Below, piece by piece: positions 47,788 through 60,070 of a stretch of DNA of 64,000 nt. Position 1 is the first letter of the stretch, and every line of letters begins with the position of its first letter. A model generated the notes under the pieces. That model worked only from the letters and a program-made list of their open reading frames with translations, was not told the origin of the DNA and did not search any database. A program made the translations under genes and the position numbers. Source of the DNA: Chelonoidis abingdonii (taxonomy: Eukaryota; Chordata; Testudines; Testudinidae); the NCBI RefSeq assembly GCF_003597395.2, contig NC_133778.1:24737946-24801945 (forward strand), given 5' to 3'.

Positions 47788-48587
47788 CAGTGGTTCACAA
47801 ACTGGGCTGTGTGCCCCCCGGGAGGGGTGCAAAGAAACTGGGATCCTGTGCATCCCTATCACAGGGTCTGCATATGTTTCCACCCTCTCATACCTGTGCC
47901 CAGGCTGGTCAAATAAAGAGTCTCAATGCCTTTCTCAACTGCTGCACCCTCATGTCTTTATTTATAGTGTTTCATGCAGTCCCCAATTCCCCTAACTGCT
48001 GTCTCCCCATGGACCCTTCCCAGGGTCTTCTGGCCCCTGAGGCTCACCTCAATTGGTGTACAGGCAGAGATCCAGCCCTCCTGCCTCCACCCAGGCTAGC
48101 CCCTTACTGAGGTTTTCCCAGGGCTTATATAGCCCTCATAGTCCTCAGCCCAGCTGTCTCTAATTGGCTTAGCCTATTACTCTGAGCCCGCCTTCATTAG
48201 GGCCTGCAGCTGGGTTCCCTGCTGAGTGTCTGGGCCCTTGCACTTGGCCACTGTGCCTGGAAGCAGGGTGTGGCCAGCATTTTTAGCAGGGCATCTATGG
48301 GGTTCACCTCTGCCCTGCTACAGTCCCACAGGATCCATTGCCATAATATTGGGAGCAGGATAAAAATAGAGTGGGTATTGCAGGGCATAATGGGAGTGGG
48401 ATTAAAAAAAATAGTCCTCCCGTGCTGCAAATACCATGAATACCCTGGCCAGCAGTCACTGCTCTCCAGCCACCCAGCTCCAAAGGCAGTGCTGCCACCA
48501 GCAGCAGCAGCAGCACAGAAATAAGAGTGGCCATGGAGGGAGTGGGCGACAAGAGGGGTTGTGACTGGAAAAGTTTGAGCACCATTG
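47788..48587. mobile_element. hAT-type non-autonomous element hosting a solo LTR
   Basis: It starts CAGTGGTTCACAAACTGGG and ends AAAGTTTGAGCACCATTG, complementary at the termini with a few mismatches. The host flanks (atctacag / agctataa) match at only 5/8, so the TSD is eroded. Removing the LTR at 47847-48330 leaves about 316 bp of element, including a GCA/CAG run near 48500-48516. Confidence 0.65.
47847..48330 (-). mobile_element. solo LTR of an endogenous retrovirus (484 bp), antisense
   Basis: On the plus strand it reads TGTGCATCCC...GTCCCACA, bounded by ggatcc on both sides (47841-47846 and 48331-48336), an exact 6-bp duplication typical of betaretrovirus-like (class II) elements. On the minus strand there is a TATA box within GGGCTATATAAGCCC (48121-48135) and an AATAAA (47957-47962) downstream of it, in the order U3-R-U5. 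No internal viral genes remain. Confidence 0.85.
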
Positions 48588-48599
48588 AGCTATAATACA

Positions 48600-49380
48600 A
48601 AATCCAGTCATTGCTGTCAGTTGTTCTGGGCACGCAAACACACACAGAAGTTAGCTAAAAACATAAATACTCTTGCTGGTAGCAACATAACACTACTTTA
48701 TTTCTTAGAATTCAGAAAAATAACACACAAGAACCCCAAAACAGGGAGACACAAAAGCAGGCTGCTACATAAAACAGAGAGGGGTAATAGATCATAACTT
48801 ATTCAAAACCGCTGATCTTCAAGCTGACTGCTGCTCAGTCCACATCACACACATCCCTACAGAGCCCCCTAACTTGTAGCAGGACCAGGAAAACCCCTGA
48901 AATTTAAAGTGACACTACAACAATCCACTCAGGGCCGGTGCAACCATTTAGGCGAACTAGGCGGTTGCCTAGGGCGCCAAGATTTGGGGGCGCCAAAAAG
49001 TGGCACCCCCCCAAAATTTTTTAAATGGTTGGAGCCGCGAGACCCGTGCGTGGGGCGGCGAAATGGCCCGGTGCCTAGGGCGCCAGAAACCCTAGCGCTG
49101 GTCCTGAATCCACTACAACAATGTGTGGCAGCAGTGAGTGCAGCTGAACTAGTGTTGGTCACTGTTTAACTGAAAGCATGAGCAAGGACAGTTACGTGTT
49201 CAGCACAAGGTTTAAGAGTGGTTGCTTGAGAGGCTGAGGGGAGGAGCATGCATTTAGGAAAGAGGGGCTGCATACCCAGGGACAAGGGATTGAGATCGAG
49301 ACCAACATGAGGCGATTGGGGGTTCCTATTTTGCTTTCTTTTAATAAACACTGTCCTTTGATGAAAAGACCTTGCAGGCT
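48600..49380. repeat. unclassified repeat-like block containing a hAT
   Basis: The sequence on both sides of the hAT at 48930 (from about 48640 'ttagctaaaaacataaatac' to about 49340) looks like one older element, perhaps an LTR. 'cactacaacaat' recurs at the junction. The ends are not resolved. Confidence 0.3.
48930..49106. mobile_element. non-autonomous hAT transposon (177 bp), perfect TSD
   Basis: It starts CAGGGCCGGTGCAACC and ends TAGCGCTGGTCCTG, whose complement CAGGACCAGCGCTA matches the start partially. It is flanked by aatccact (48922-48929 and 49107-49114), an exact 8-bp TSD. The GC- and CpG-rich body ('gcgaactaggcggttgcctag', 'gggcgccaaaaagtgg') indicates that CpG decay is incomplete, so it is relatively recent. 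Confidence 0.88.
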
Positions 49381-49579
49381 CCTAATTTTTTTTTTTTTGC
49401 TGAATCATTCAGTACACATTTCCTTACCCACTTTAGCAACTTTTAACTAATTCCGCTTCAGAGCTACCCTTTGATTTTACCTACAATCCTTGTCTAGCTT
49501 TGATTGTTCTTCTTTGCTCCCTCTGCCATTTTCAGGTTTCAGTACAGGACTGTTATTTACTCTGTGGTCCCTGAGCTGG

Positions 49580-49704
49580 CTAGGGTTGCCAGTTTTGGTT
49601 GGACATATTCCTGGAGGTCTCATTACATTATATAATCTTTAATTAAAAATGAATCTTTAATTACTGGTGACTCTAGGACAATCCTTGAGGGCTGGCAACC
49701 GTAG
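49580..49704. mobile_element. MITE with 13-bp terminal inverted repeats
   Basis: Left ctagggttgccag and right ctggcaaccgtag are complementary at 12/13. The interior is AT-rich with 'taatctttaattaaaaatg' and 'ggaggtct', and has partial palindromic symmetry ('ctcattacattatataatc', 'gaatctttaattactgg'). 125 bp, non-coding. Confidence 0.75.
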
Positions 49705-50659
49705 AGCAGCTCCTCAGAAAGACACATTGGCTGCCTCTCGTTCCTAACATTGTTTTATTGAAGTCTTTTGAATTAATTGAACTTAGGATTTTTCATTTGT
49801 CTGTATTAATACTTCTTCTTATTGCTTCGTATAGGGCCATAAAAGTCCACATTTTCTTCAATGGATGGTTTGCCACACTATTGGAGTGCAAGATCAGGCC
49901 CCTTTATTTCTTAATTCCTTAGAAGTACAAGCATATCAGATTTCAGAACAAAACACTGACTTCTGAGAGTCCATTCCTCACTATCTAGGAGATTATGGTC
50001 ATTTACACCAAACTTGCTTGTGATTTTCATATTGTCAGTCAGTTCCTTTATGTTGGTGAGAAGTAAATTTAATTTAGTTTCACTTCTGGTTGGGTTCACC
50101 TTTTTCTGAATCATAATGTTGTCCTCTCTGTAAACTAAGAAACTCTGATTATGACAGGAGACTCTGACCTACATCAGATAAGGAATCATCATTGGTTTGG
50201 TGAAATCTTTATGTGACATACTGTTTTTGGTTGAAAATTTCCTTGCAGAGCTGTGAGAGAGATTTAATTTGGAGCCAAAGTCAGATATGAAAGGATTTGC
50301 TGTCTGAGACAAGGAACAGGAAAGTAATAGTCTTTCCAGTTCCATAAATTTCCTTTAATTTTTAGCCTACTGTAAATGTTCATAGCTCAGTCTTTATGCA
50401 TTTTGCTGATCAAGTTGTATACTTTGTAGTTCAGAAGCTATTTACATATTTTATTGTGTTGTTAATCAAACTGCATATTTTCTTGTTTGCAGTTTTGTGC
50501 TTTGTCATTTTATGTTCTTTCCTGAACGGACTGAAAGAATTACAATTTACTTGTCCACTTTCATATTTTAGTTGTTTCTGTGTTTGTATATACGGTTCTG
50601 AGTCCTTCCCACTGATCTAATGCCAAATGTTCGTGGCTTATTGGAATGCGGTGCTATGA

Positions 50660-50770
50660 CACCATTCTAGTCATGGACTAGGCACTCTGGATGCACTGTG
50701 GAAACAGAGCAAAAAGATGGTCCCTGCTCTATACAGCTTACAATCCAAATAGACAAGACAAACACATGGT
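50660..50770 (-). mobile_element. L2/MIR-type 3' end, antisense
   Basis: 'gtccctgctctatacagcttacaatcc' followed by 'aaatagacaagacaaacacatgg' is the antisense L2-type tail as commonly found in sauropsids. Confidence 0.65.
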
Positions 50771-51420
50771 GGAGGAAGGGACAGAACATACAAGCAGAGT
50801 GAAAAATGTGATGGCGACAAACATCATGTTAGTTCCATGATTTCTTTTTGGTGGATTTACTTAGGAGGGGACAGGGAAGGGGAATAGAGCGTAAGATGAG
50901 TGATGTTGAAGTGAAGAGACTGCCAGGGAGGGGGAGCAGGGTTGATACAAACCGCCAGTCAGTGCAGGTCTTGCTGATTTGTTGTCTCTCTCACATCCCA
51001 GGCATTGTATAAAATCTTTCCTGATTAAATATAAATTTCGTGTATGAAAAGCCAGACCCACTGGGGTACTGAGAACCCTCAACTCTCACTGGGGTACTGA
51101 GAAGTCCCTTATTCAGACAAAACTCCCATTTTGCTTGAGGAAGGAATTCAGGATTTGGCCCGTTGATGATAATTGTTATTTACTATAGTAGGTACATTGC
51201 ATCCATTACATCAAGACCCTGTGGAGCTCTCTACAGCATTTGTATATTTATACCTTTAAATGGCATAGATAAATGGACCTGTACATATTTATATTTAAAT
51301 AAATGGACAAGTACATATTTATAAGGAGAAATTACATCCTTCTTTCTCGCCTGTGTATTCTATTATTTACACAGCAACTGAAGTGTGCTGTGCACTTTAA
51401 AGAACAAATGAAAAGGACAA

Positions 51421-51712
51421 ACAAAAGAGATGCAGCTTGATGTAGTGAATGGTGCACTGGTCTGTGACTCAGGATACCTGGGTCCAGCTCTGAGCTCAGC
51501 TACTGACCTACCATGTGATGTTTGGCAAGACACTGCACCTCTCTGTTCCGCTGTCTTGTCTGTTTAGATTGTAAGCTGCTTGGGGCAGGGACTGCTTTTT
51601 GCTAGTGTCTGTACAGTACCTAGCACAAGAGAGTTCCGATCTCGGAGGGGCTTGCAACTGCAAGTCTCATACAAGTGATAAATAATATAAATAATAATAA
51701 TAGAAATATGTG
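51421..51712 (+). mobile_element. near-complete MIR-like SINE with L2-type tail
   Basis: In order: a tRNA-related head ('gatgtagtgaatggtgcactgg'), the core ('caggatacctgggtccagctc'), 'ggcaagacactgcacctctctg', and an L2-like 3' tail ('tagattgtaagctgcttggggc', 'acagtacctagcacaag'). It ends in a simple repeat (ataataa). About 290 bp, one of the better preserved MIR-type copies in the window. Confidence 0.75.
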
Positions 51713-52604
51713 GCAGGATGAGAAAGGAGAAAGGTTACAATAGTAAAATATAGTTAGTTTTATTCTGTGCTCATCTTGCTGGTTAAATTATAACCGATCT
51801 TTTGTTTTTGTTTTGTTTTCAATTTATATCACTTCTTGAGCATGACATGGCAGGAGAGGGTTTTTTAGGAAGGATTTGTAGACAGAGGAAGGATCACTTC
51901 TCCTATCACTGAAATACTTTCGTCTCGAAGTGGAGCACTATACATGATTAACTAGCACCAGCAACACAACATAACTCTTCAGGGTGGGAACTGAGGAACA
52001 TAATCAGCAAATAATGCAAATTAGTGCTAATCAAATAAATTCATTCACCTCCCATGATTAGTAAAGTATTCAGTTCCATCTGCAAAGTGCTGTCTATAGG
52101 AAATTCAGCCCTTGAATATGCAGCTTGATCAGTAAAGTTTGTAAATAACTTTGCAGCTGAAGTATGCCATTCAACGGGTGAAGATGCAGTTCAGTTGCCA
52201 AAGTACTTTGAAAATGCCACAGCTGAGATATGCAGTGGCTCAGCTAGAGAAGCAGGTGCCCGGATCTGTGACAAATTAAACTAAATCAGCAAAGTATTCA
52301 TCTTCACTAACAGTATATACAAAAAAGGGCAGTAAATGATCTCTCAATTATTAAATTCTGCAACTCAATTAACAAAATATGCAACCATCTGACTAGAAAA
52401 ATGTTCTGCTAAATTAATGAAAGCAACTCAATCAGGAAATTGAGGGAGTTTGGTCATTAGATTATACAACCTAATGGCCCAGTTTTATGAAAAGTAACTA
52501 GTGAAAGCTGCACTTTGGTGACTGACCTATATTACAGACAATTGTACTAAACTAGTAGAACATGTACCTGGAGTGGGATGATTTTTCCCTAACATAACAT
52601 GTCC
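51713..52604. other. no gene; AT-rich
   Basis: It contains loosely recurring words such as 'tcagcaaat', 'atcagtaaag' and 'tcagcaaagtattc' at 52000-52330. Nothing further was recognised. Confidence 0.35.
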
Positions 52605-52890
52605 ACATCACCCTCCAGATTGGCGGGTAGTGATTGATCTATTGGGGATCGATTTATCATGTTTCATCTAGACATGATAAATCTATCCCCGAATGCACTC
52701 CTGTCGACTCCGGAATGCCACCAAGGCGAGAGGTGGAAGCGGAGTCAACGGGAGAGCCGCAGCCATTGATCCAGCACCATGAGGATGGGAGGTAAGTCAA
52801 AATAAGATACTTTGACTTCAGCTATGCTATTCCTGTAGCTGAAGTTGCGTATCTTACATTCACCTCCCCTCCCTCAGTATAGACCAGCCT
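52605..52890. mobile_element. doubly palindromic MITE-like element
   Basis: Two separate hairpins. The first pairs ggggatcgatttatcatg (52644-52661) with catgataaatctatcccc (52673-52690), 17/18. The second pairs taagatac...cttcagct (52803-52823) with agctgaagttgcgtatctta (52837-52856). Between them lies a GC-rich piece with 'gtcgactccggaatgccacc'. I recognise this as a recurrent turtle repeat. The termini and TSD are not resolved. Confidence 0.65.
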
Positions 52891-55605
52891 AGCGTGCTTG
52901 ACAGGTCAGCAACATACAGTGTGATGATACATGCAGTGTGCTGATACATCATCAGATCTTGGCATGTTGCTTTAGTGACAGATACTTTTCTGAGATATCA
53001 TCTGTGGGGATGCATTTTGTGTTGTCTTCCAATGCTGCATGTTCTCCTTTTGATGTCGTCTATAGCATTGACTGAACTAGACATTGTTTCCTGTCCTTGC
53101 TAACACTTGCACAACTCCACCAGTCTTAGCACATTTTTCAGCCTGGTGCCGACAAGGTTTCCATGGCATTTAGCATCATGCTATCTAAACTTGTTTAGAG
53201 CAGACCCCAATAAACATAGTGTTAAAAATACCAACAATCTTGGGAGCCTTGTTACATCTGAGCTCCCAGAAGTGCTAAGCTCAGTGAAGCTGCACTAGTG
53301 TTAGCAATGATGGGGATTTTTTTTTTTACAAGAAGTTACTAGTAGGGACAAGGCTTATGCAGCATCTACTAAGCTTTAAAGATTCTGAAACAAGATACAG
53401 AATCAAGTTTTTCCACATATTATTTTTATACCAACTTCTCCTATCCCAGTTTTTATTTTACCATTTTCCCAGCCAGTTTTCTATTACCTTCTTTCTTTCT
53501 TTTTGTTTTCCACTGGAAAGTAACTATTTTCTCAGACTGCCATTTTCCCCACTAAGAGCTAATTATTATTTTTATTCATGTTAGCATTTTAACATTAAAT
53601 ATTCTATTTAATATAATACCAAAGCCAATGTTGTATATATCCCTTAAATATATCTCTAAACACGTGGAAGAAGCCTGCAGCAGAAATTAACCAAAAATTG
53701 TATTGCATATGCTCATTACACAATTGGTAAATGCTACTTACTTGGCTAATGACATCCAATTTTCTGCAAACCTAGCAACTATTTTTTATTAGTGAATTAC
53801 GTTTATTTTCTTCATTAGTTTATTTACATGCTCCACTCAAGGCTTTGAAATTAAAGCCAAATTCTACTCCAAAAACGTGATTGTTTAAAAATGGGCTCCA
53901 CAAATGTTTTATTTCTCACTGATTTCCATAACAAATGGGCTCTTTTTACGATTAAAAAATCCCAACTTCTCAAATTCATCCTGGTATATGTAAGTCAAGC
54001 TGTATTCTCTTTGCTTCCTGTAACATCACTAATAAAAATATTTTGTTTTAACAAACCTATTCATGATTCAAGAACCAGCAAAGAATCCAACTAACACTAT
54101 GTTGGGGATGCATTACTATGAGAAATAAAAGAAAACAATAACAAAACCTTGTTTTTGTTATTTGGGGCTAAAGATCTACTTTAGAACACACAGGAAGCAG
54201 ATCTGTGGAATAATAAGGCAAATCATTTCCATGTAGTCATTTTTCTAACTGAAACCAGACTTTAACATCTCAGTAAGTTGAATAAGTTTGTCAGGTTGGT
54301 AGTGAAGAACATGGGATGAAATTCATAATTTTGATATGGCTGGATGACGTGATTTGCAGAATAGGTTGAAAGGGCAACACAGGCTTTGAAATATTGTTGT
54401 TTTTTTTAAAAGGAAAAGAGTAATTTACTTTCCTTTTAAAAAGAACCACCTGTAGCTTCTGAATTTCAAACCCAATTTTTGTCCACTTTCTCTTGGTTCT
54501 ATTCCTCAGTGAGGACCACCTGCCCAACAAGATTAAAGATTTAAACTTTTTCTCTTTTTGAGTAGAGACCAAAAATATGTATTTTTTGTTTTAACTCAAA
54601 GATGGTGGAACCTATTCACTTCATACTTTATGAAAACTTATACTTAATATTTGATTAAAATGGGTCAAGTTTCATTGGCAAGGGAATGTTCTGGAAAGAT
54701 TACAAACTAGTGAATATCTAGTAAAGCACAATTTGTCCATTTTAATCACCAGATTGGATCATGGGAGTTGTGCTAGATTGCCATAGCCCTTGCTTGGCCA
54801 CCAGGGATGAAGGGAGAAATAAAGGTTACTGTCCTGCTTAGCTCTATTCAGGCTGGCCTGGCTGCAGTGAGAAGAGCACGGGCGGCTTGCTTATAAGGCC
54901 TTCCACTGGGAAGAAATGAACAGGCAGGGAGTGGAGAAGGACAGGGACTAGGTGGATTCCTGGCTGTGCCCCTCAACTTAGTGGCCATGGAGTAGCTGGC
55001 CAGGCCCACGGCAGTAAGATGCTCTGCAAAAAGGAGTGAAATAACTTATTTGTTCCCAAACAGCAAGGGAGGAATTGTGCCTTGCCTTCTCTGGTCAGCT
55101 CTTAGGGAAATGCAGCTACATAATGTCCCATGCTCAGGGCACATTGTAAGTTACTGTCTAGCCTTAAGGATTTTACTATTACACTTTCTAGCTGTGCTTT
55201 CATGCTGCCTCGGAACTAAACAGTACAACCCAGAACTCTAGAAATTCCTGCTGTGCACACTGAGTCCCCACAGTGTACTTTCTATGTTACTAACTTTATT
55301 TTCTATTCTTGTTTTTCCAAACTTAGCAAAGCATGTAACCCCGATTGAGGGTCCCTATATGCAAAGATGCCATTCCAGAATTCAGAAGTTACTGTATTAT
55401 GTCCCTAGAAAAAAACAATGCTTACAGCTTTTCTGAAGTGGGGGAAAATAGGTTTTGCTTCTTTCATCATGCTCATATAACCCCAGAATGGTTCCCTCCA
55501 ATCTTCCAAAACCAACTTACCTTTATGATGTAGAACAAGAGCAATCAATTTCAGCCACAATGGAAAATTTTGGAAAAAGCTATAAATTAATATTAATCAT
55601 GTTTA
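52891..55605. other. no gene seen
   Basis: AT-rich, repeat-poor. 54770-55000 is GC-richer ('aaataaaggttactgtcctgc') and may be an LTR remnant. Short frames only. Confidence 0.35.
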
Positions 55606-56563
55606 TGTAACCCTTCTGCCCCTCTGAGTTGGCAGCAACAAGGGCCGGGTTCAGTATCCAGGGGTTCCGTTTCAATAACACCATGCATAACCGGCTCGAG
55701 CCCCCACCCAGTGACCTAGGACACTTACATACCACACCCTCCTGGGTGCCTCTAGAAGGCAATACTTCCCCTCTCGCAAGCACGGAGTCTGAGTGTAGCA
55801 AAATCTTTTTAATAAAGGAAGGAATCAATGCAGCATCCCATTGGAGAAACACCACAAACAGAGTTATAACACAAACCATAACCACCCCCAAGTACATTTG
55901 GCAGGCAATGTCCTTTTCCCTTAGGGTCTTAAGTCCAATCACTCCAAAGTCCAACAACCCAAAAGTCTCTGGTCAATGCCACCCCAGAATTCAAGAGTCT
56001 ATCTGTAGAGGTCCCTCCCCCAGCCTGGGTGAAAGGGGCACCTTACGTGGTCCAGGGCCAACTGCCCTGCCTCTCCGTGGGTTCTGCTTCCGCCTTCTCC
56101 ACGAACTGCTCCGCCTTACCAGCCGCTCCACTCTGCTCCTCCAGCCGTCCTCACAAACTGCTCCACTCCACCAGCTGCCCCGTGAGCTGCTCCAGTTGTC
56201 CCTGCAAACTGCTCGGCTCCGCTCGCTCTGTGGGCTGCTCCACCCATCCCACAGCTACTCCGCTCTGCCAGCGCTCCGCTCCACCAGCTGTCCCGTGGTC
56301 CGCTCCAGCCATCCCCACAAACTGCTCCACTCCGCCAGCTGCTCTGTTCCGCAGTATAGCTTCAGGCTCCCCCACTAGTTAGCACAGTACTCAGTGCTCC
56401 CAGCTCAGTAATTTCAGCTCTTTTGTGATTTCAGCTCTTAGTGATCTCAGCACATAGTAGGGGAGCCCCAGTGCTAGTGCACCATTAGCCCAAAGTGAGT
56501 TCAGCTCAGCAACCTGTATCTAGATTCTTAAGGGAATAAAAAAATCAACTCTGACATTCCACA
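55606..56563 (-). mobile_element. LTR-like element (958 bp) with internal minisatellite, antisense
   Basis: The plus strand reads TGTAACCCTTCTGCC...CTCTGACATTCCACA (TG...CA). The flanks gttta and gtgga match only 3/5, so a TSD is doubtful. On the minus strand an ATTAAA-type poly-A signal (about 55807-55815) would separate R from U5, and the right part would be U3 carrying tandem repeats (56091-56345). The layout suits a solo LTR inserted antisense. The 249-codon plus-strand frame across it is a by-product of the repeat array. Confidence 0.55.
56091..56345. repeat. minisatellite inside the LTR (unit about 52 bp)
   Basis: Four to five diverged copies of a unit beginning 'cacaaactgctccactcc' and continuing 'gccagctg...ctgctccag..tcc' (starts near 56152, 56202 and 56311, with decayed copies between). 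It is GC-rich and CpG-containing. Confidence 0.65.
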
Positions 56564-56981
56564 GTGGAGAGAGGAGGGGGTGGAACTGGTGCTTCTGGCT
56601 CCACAAGGAGCCTGCACCACCAGGCAGATACCTGTCCCCAACTCTCTCAATTCACTGGGTTTTGGAACCCATGTCCCTTGTCTAGCAAGTGTCATTTAAT
56701 TTATATTGAGACATTTCTGTTATAAAGCAGTCTCGTAGTTCCTCATTCATATAATCAGGTGGCAACACTTTATTTATCCTGCCCCAATAATGAAGAAATT
56801 GGGGATCCCAGAAATGTCAAAATAACCATTCCCAGGCTCCTTGCTGGCTCCTTGCTGGGTGTGCCTATGCAAATATTTGAGACTGCACATTCTGGACATT
56901 CTTTCCACACTTCCCATAATCCACCACCAGATGTCAGGGTACAGCTCATCCTGACTCTGCTTACATTATTATGCTAGCACT

Positions 56982-57095
56982 TAAGGACCAACTAAGAATA
57001 GGGTCCCGTTGTGCTAGGCACAATAGAGCAGTGGACATTTCGTGCCCTGAAGAGCTTAGAACTGAAATAGACAAGAGGTACAGCAGCAGGGGAAA
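56982..57095 (-). mobile_element. L2/MIR-type 3' end, antisense
   Basis: 'gggtcccgttgtgctaggcac', 'cgtgccctgaagagcttag' and 'gaaatagacaagagg' form the antisense L2-like tail. Confidence 0.65.
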
Positions 57096-57870
57096 GGGTT
57101 ATGAATAAGCGGAAAAAGATTTATAGCCCGGATCCTGATGGGAGTTCCATGCAGACAGACCTATAATTGAAACTGTTTTGTAGCCGTAACTATCGTGTTT
57201 TCTACCATCAAAATGTACAATAAGGAGTCAACTTAATCAATTACTTTAAAAAGCCCTGTCTGAGAGTGTTGTGGTGCCATGCAGCAGGATGTAACAGTAC
57301 AAGTACAGTGTGGCTGCACATTTATGGTATCATCCTAGCAAAGTGCAGAAAATATTGCCAGTCTGCTGTAGAAACTGCAAAAGTAAAATGCAATGGGTGC
57401 AGCCACTGAACAGAGGAAGTGTTATCATTTCTACTTACAACTGCACTCAGCCTTTTGACTCAAAACAGCTGGAATTGTCTATCTAATTGATTCAAATGTG
57501 CATTCAACCTGTTGTTTTGATCATTGAGTTGATTATGCAAATGAGTATACTATGGAAGATGATGATGATGTGTTTTTTCCCTTCGGATCCCAATATGGCA
57601 TAACAATAAAACTAGTGTTACCAGGAAAACGGTGTCGACCGTTAAAACAACTAATCATCTTTAATGGCAAAAACAGCAGTCACCAAAAGCCTAAGTAGTC
57701 CATCATTTTTAAAATGTATTAGATTGAATTATGTAAATGGAAAATGGGAAAGTTTAAACATTAAAGATTTGTAGGCACACCCAGTGTGGTTTATAAAATC
57801 CATAAACTGAGAATCTTTGATACATGTAAGTTATATTTTTTTTCAGACTCATATCTCAGAAATACTTGTA
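57096..57870. other. no gene; AT-rich, repeat-poor
   Basis: It includes an octamer ATGCAAAT (57535-57542) and a (GAT)n patch (57558-57570). It may contain conserved noncoding sequence, but this cannot be tested here. Confidence 0.35.
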
Positions 57871-59359
57871 CCTAGTAAAGAGGAGGGGATAGAGGTTGAT
57901 AAAGGTAGAGGTAAGAATGAAGAGAGAGAGTCAAATGAAAAAAGCCCCATTTAATTAAATCACATGAAGGCAGACAACTAAATATTGACATTTTTTTAAA
58001 GTGCTTGTATACAAATGGAAGAAGTCTAAATACTAAGATGAGTGAATTTGAGTGCCTGGTATTAGATGAGGATACTGATATAGTAAGGTATCACAGAAAC
58101 TTGATGGACCAATGAGAATCAACGGGACACAGCAATATTAGGGTACAATGACAATGACAGAGCAGGTTGCACTGGCTGGGTGGGTGGCAAGATACGTGAC
58201 ATAAAGCATAAGAGTCAAATATAGTAAAAATCTTAAATGAATCAAATTGTGCCATAGAATCTTTATGGATAGACATTCAACACTTGACTAATAAGAGTTT
58301 TGCAGTAGGACTATACTAATGACCACCTGACTAGGATGGTGATGGTGACTGTGAAATGCTCAGGGAGACTGGAGAGGCTATAAAACAGAAAACCCAATAA
58401 TTTTGGGGAATTTCAGCTAACGCCATATGGACTGGGAACATGCCACTTGAGGATGGGATGCAGAGATCAAATTTCTAGATACCAATAATGACAGCTTCTT
58501 GGAGTATCTAGTCCTTGAATTCACGAGGGGAGAGGCAATTCTTGATTTAGTTCTAAGTGGCACACAGGATCTGGTCCTAGAGGTGAATATAAATGAATCA
58601 CTCAGTAATAGTGACCAAAATGTAACATCCTTGTAGGGGGGAAATACCAAAGAAACCCACCACAGTAACGTTTAACTTAAAAAAGGAGAGCTACACAAAA
58701 ATGAGGAAGATATATAAAAGGCAATTATATGTAAATGGCAATTAAAAGGAACAGTCATAAGAGTGAAATGCTTGAAAGCTGCATTGAAACTTTAAAAAAA
58801 CACCATAATAGAGGTTCAAACTATATGTAAACCTTGAATAAAAATAAAACAGTAAGAGAACCAAAAAAACTCAAACCACCTGTTAGAGACAGAAAAACAT
58901 CTTTTAAAAATTGGTAGTCAAATCCCACTAGGGAAAATAAACTCTGGCAGGTCAAGTGTAAAAGTATAATCATGCAGGCCAAAAGAGAATGTGAAGAGCA
59001 ACTAGAAAAAGACCAAAAAACTATCAGCAACATATTTTTTTAAGTAAATCAGATGCAGGGAGTCTACCAAGCAGTTAGTGGGGCCACTGGACAATCGAGG
59101 TGCTAAGGCAGCATTCAAAGAAGACAAGGCTGTTGCAGAGAAGCTGAATGAATTCTTTGCATCGTTCTTCACTCCAGAGTGCATGAGGGAGGTTCTCGCA
59201 AGGTTTTGGAACAAATGGATGAATTAAGCCCTAATATATAACCAGGACCAGATGATCCTTCCAAACCCTTGGGTGAGTAACTGAAATATGAATTTGCAAA
59301 ACTATTAACTGTGGTATATAACCTATTGCTTAAATCAGCCTCTGTACCAGGTAATGTAA

Positions 59360-59900
59360 ATGATTTTTGAAAAGGGCTCCAGAGGCGATCCTGGCAGTTA
59401 CAGGCTAGTAAGCCTAACTTGTGTACCAGGCAAATTGGTTAAAACTATAGCAAAGAGCAGAATTATTAGACACGTAGATAAACATGATTTGTTGGGGAAG
59501 AGTCAACATGGTTTTTGTAAAGGGAAATTATGCCTCCCTGATCTACCAGAATTCTTTGATGGTGTCAGCAATCATGTGGATATAGTTGGACTTTCAGAAA
59601 GCTTTGACAAAGTCCATCACCAAAGGCTCTTAAGCAAAGTAGGCAGTCATGGGATAAGAAGGAAGATCCTTTCATGGATCAGCAACTGGTTAGAAGCTAA
59701 GAAACAAAAGGCAAATGGTCAGTTTTCACAGTGGAGAGAGGTAAATAGCAGTGTTCCTCTACATATTCTGTTCAACATATTCATAAATGATCTGGAAAAA
59801 TAGGTAAACAGTAAGGTAGCAAAGTTTGCAGAAGATACAAAATTAGTCAGGATAGTGAAGTCTAAAGCAAACTGGAAAGAGTTACAAAGGGATCTCAACA
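59360..59900 (+). pseudogene. CR1 reverse transcriptase remnant
   Basis: A 147-codon frame (59360-59803) reads through the CR1 RT N-terminal blocks: 'FEKGSRGDPGSYRLVSLTCV', 'GKSQHGFCKGK', 'FDKVHHQRLLSKVGSHGIRR' and 'FNIFINDLEK'. The segment for P-Q-G-S-V-L-G-P is deleted between the S-V-P and F-N-I-F motifs. A stop follows D-L-E-K. After it, the catalytic F-A-D-D box is read as F-A-E-D, losing an essential aspartate. It is a non-functional remnant of the retrotransposon enzyme that would copy its RNA at nicked target DNA. Confidence 0.85.
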
Positions 59901-60070
59901 AAATTGGGTGCCTGGGCAGCAAAATGGCAGATGAAATTGAATGTTGATAAATGCAAAGCAATGCACATTGGAAAACATAATCCAAACTATACATACAAAA
60001 TTATGGGGTCTAAATTAGCTGTTACTATTCAAGAAAGATCTTGGAGTCACTGTGGATAGTTCTCTGAAAA

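Noticed and set aside
55629..56378. 249-codon open frame, the longest in the window
   Set aside because: It lies across an LTR-like element and is sustained by a GC-rich minisatellite. It is rich in S, L, P and R with no domain, and overlaps other frames in the same repeats.
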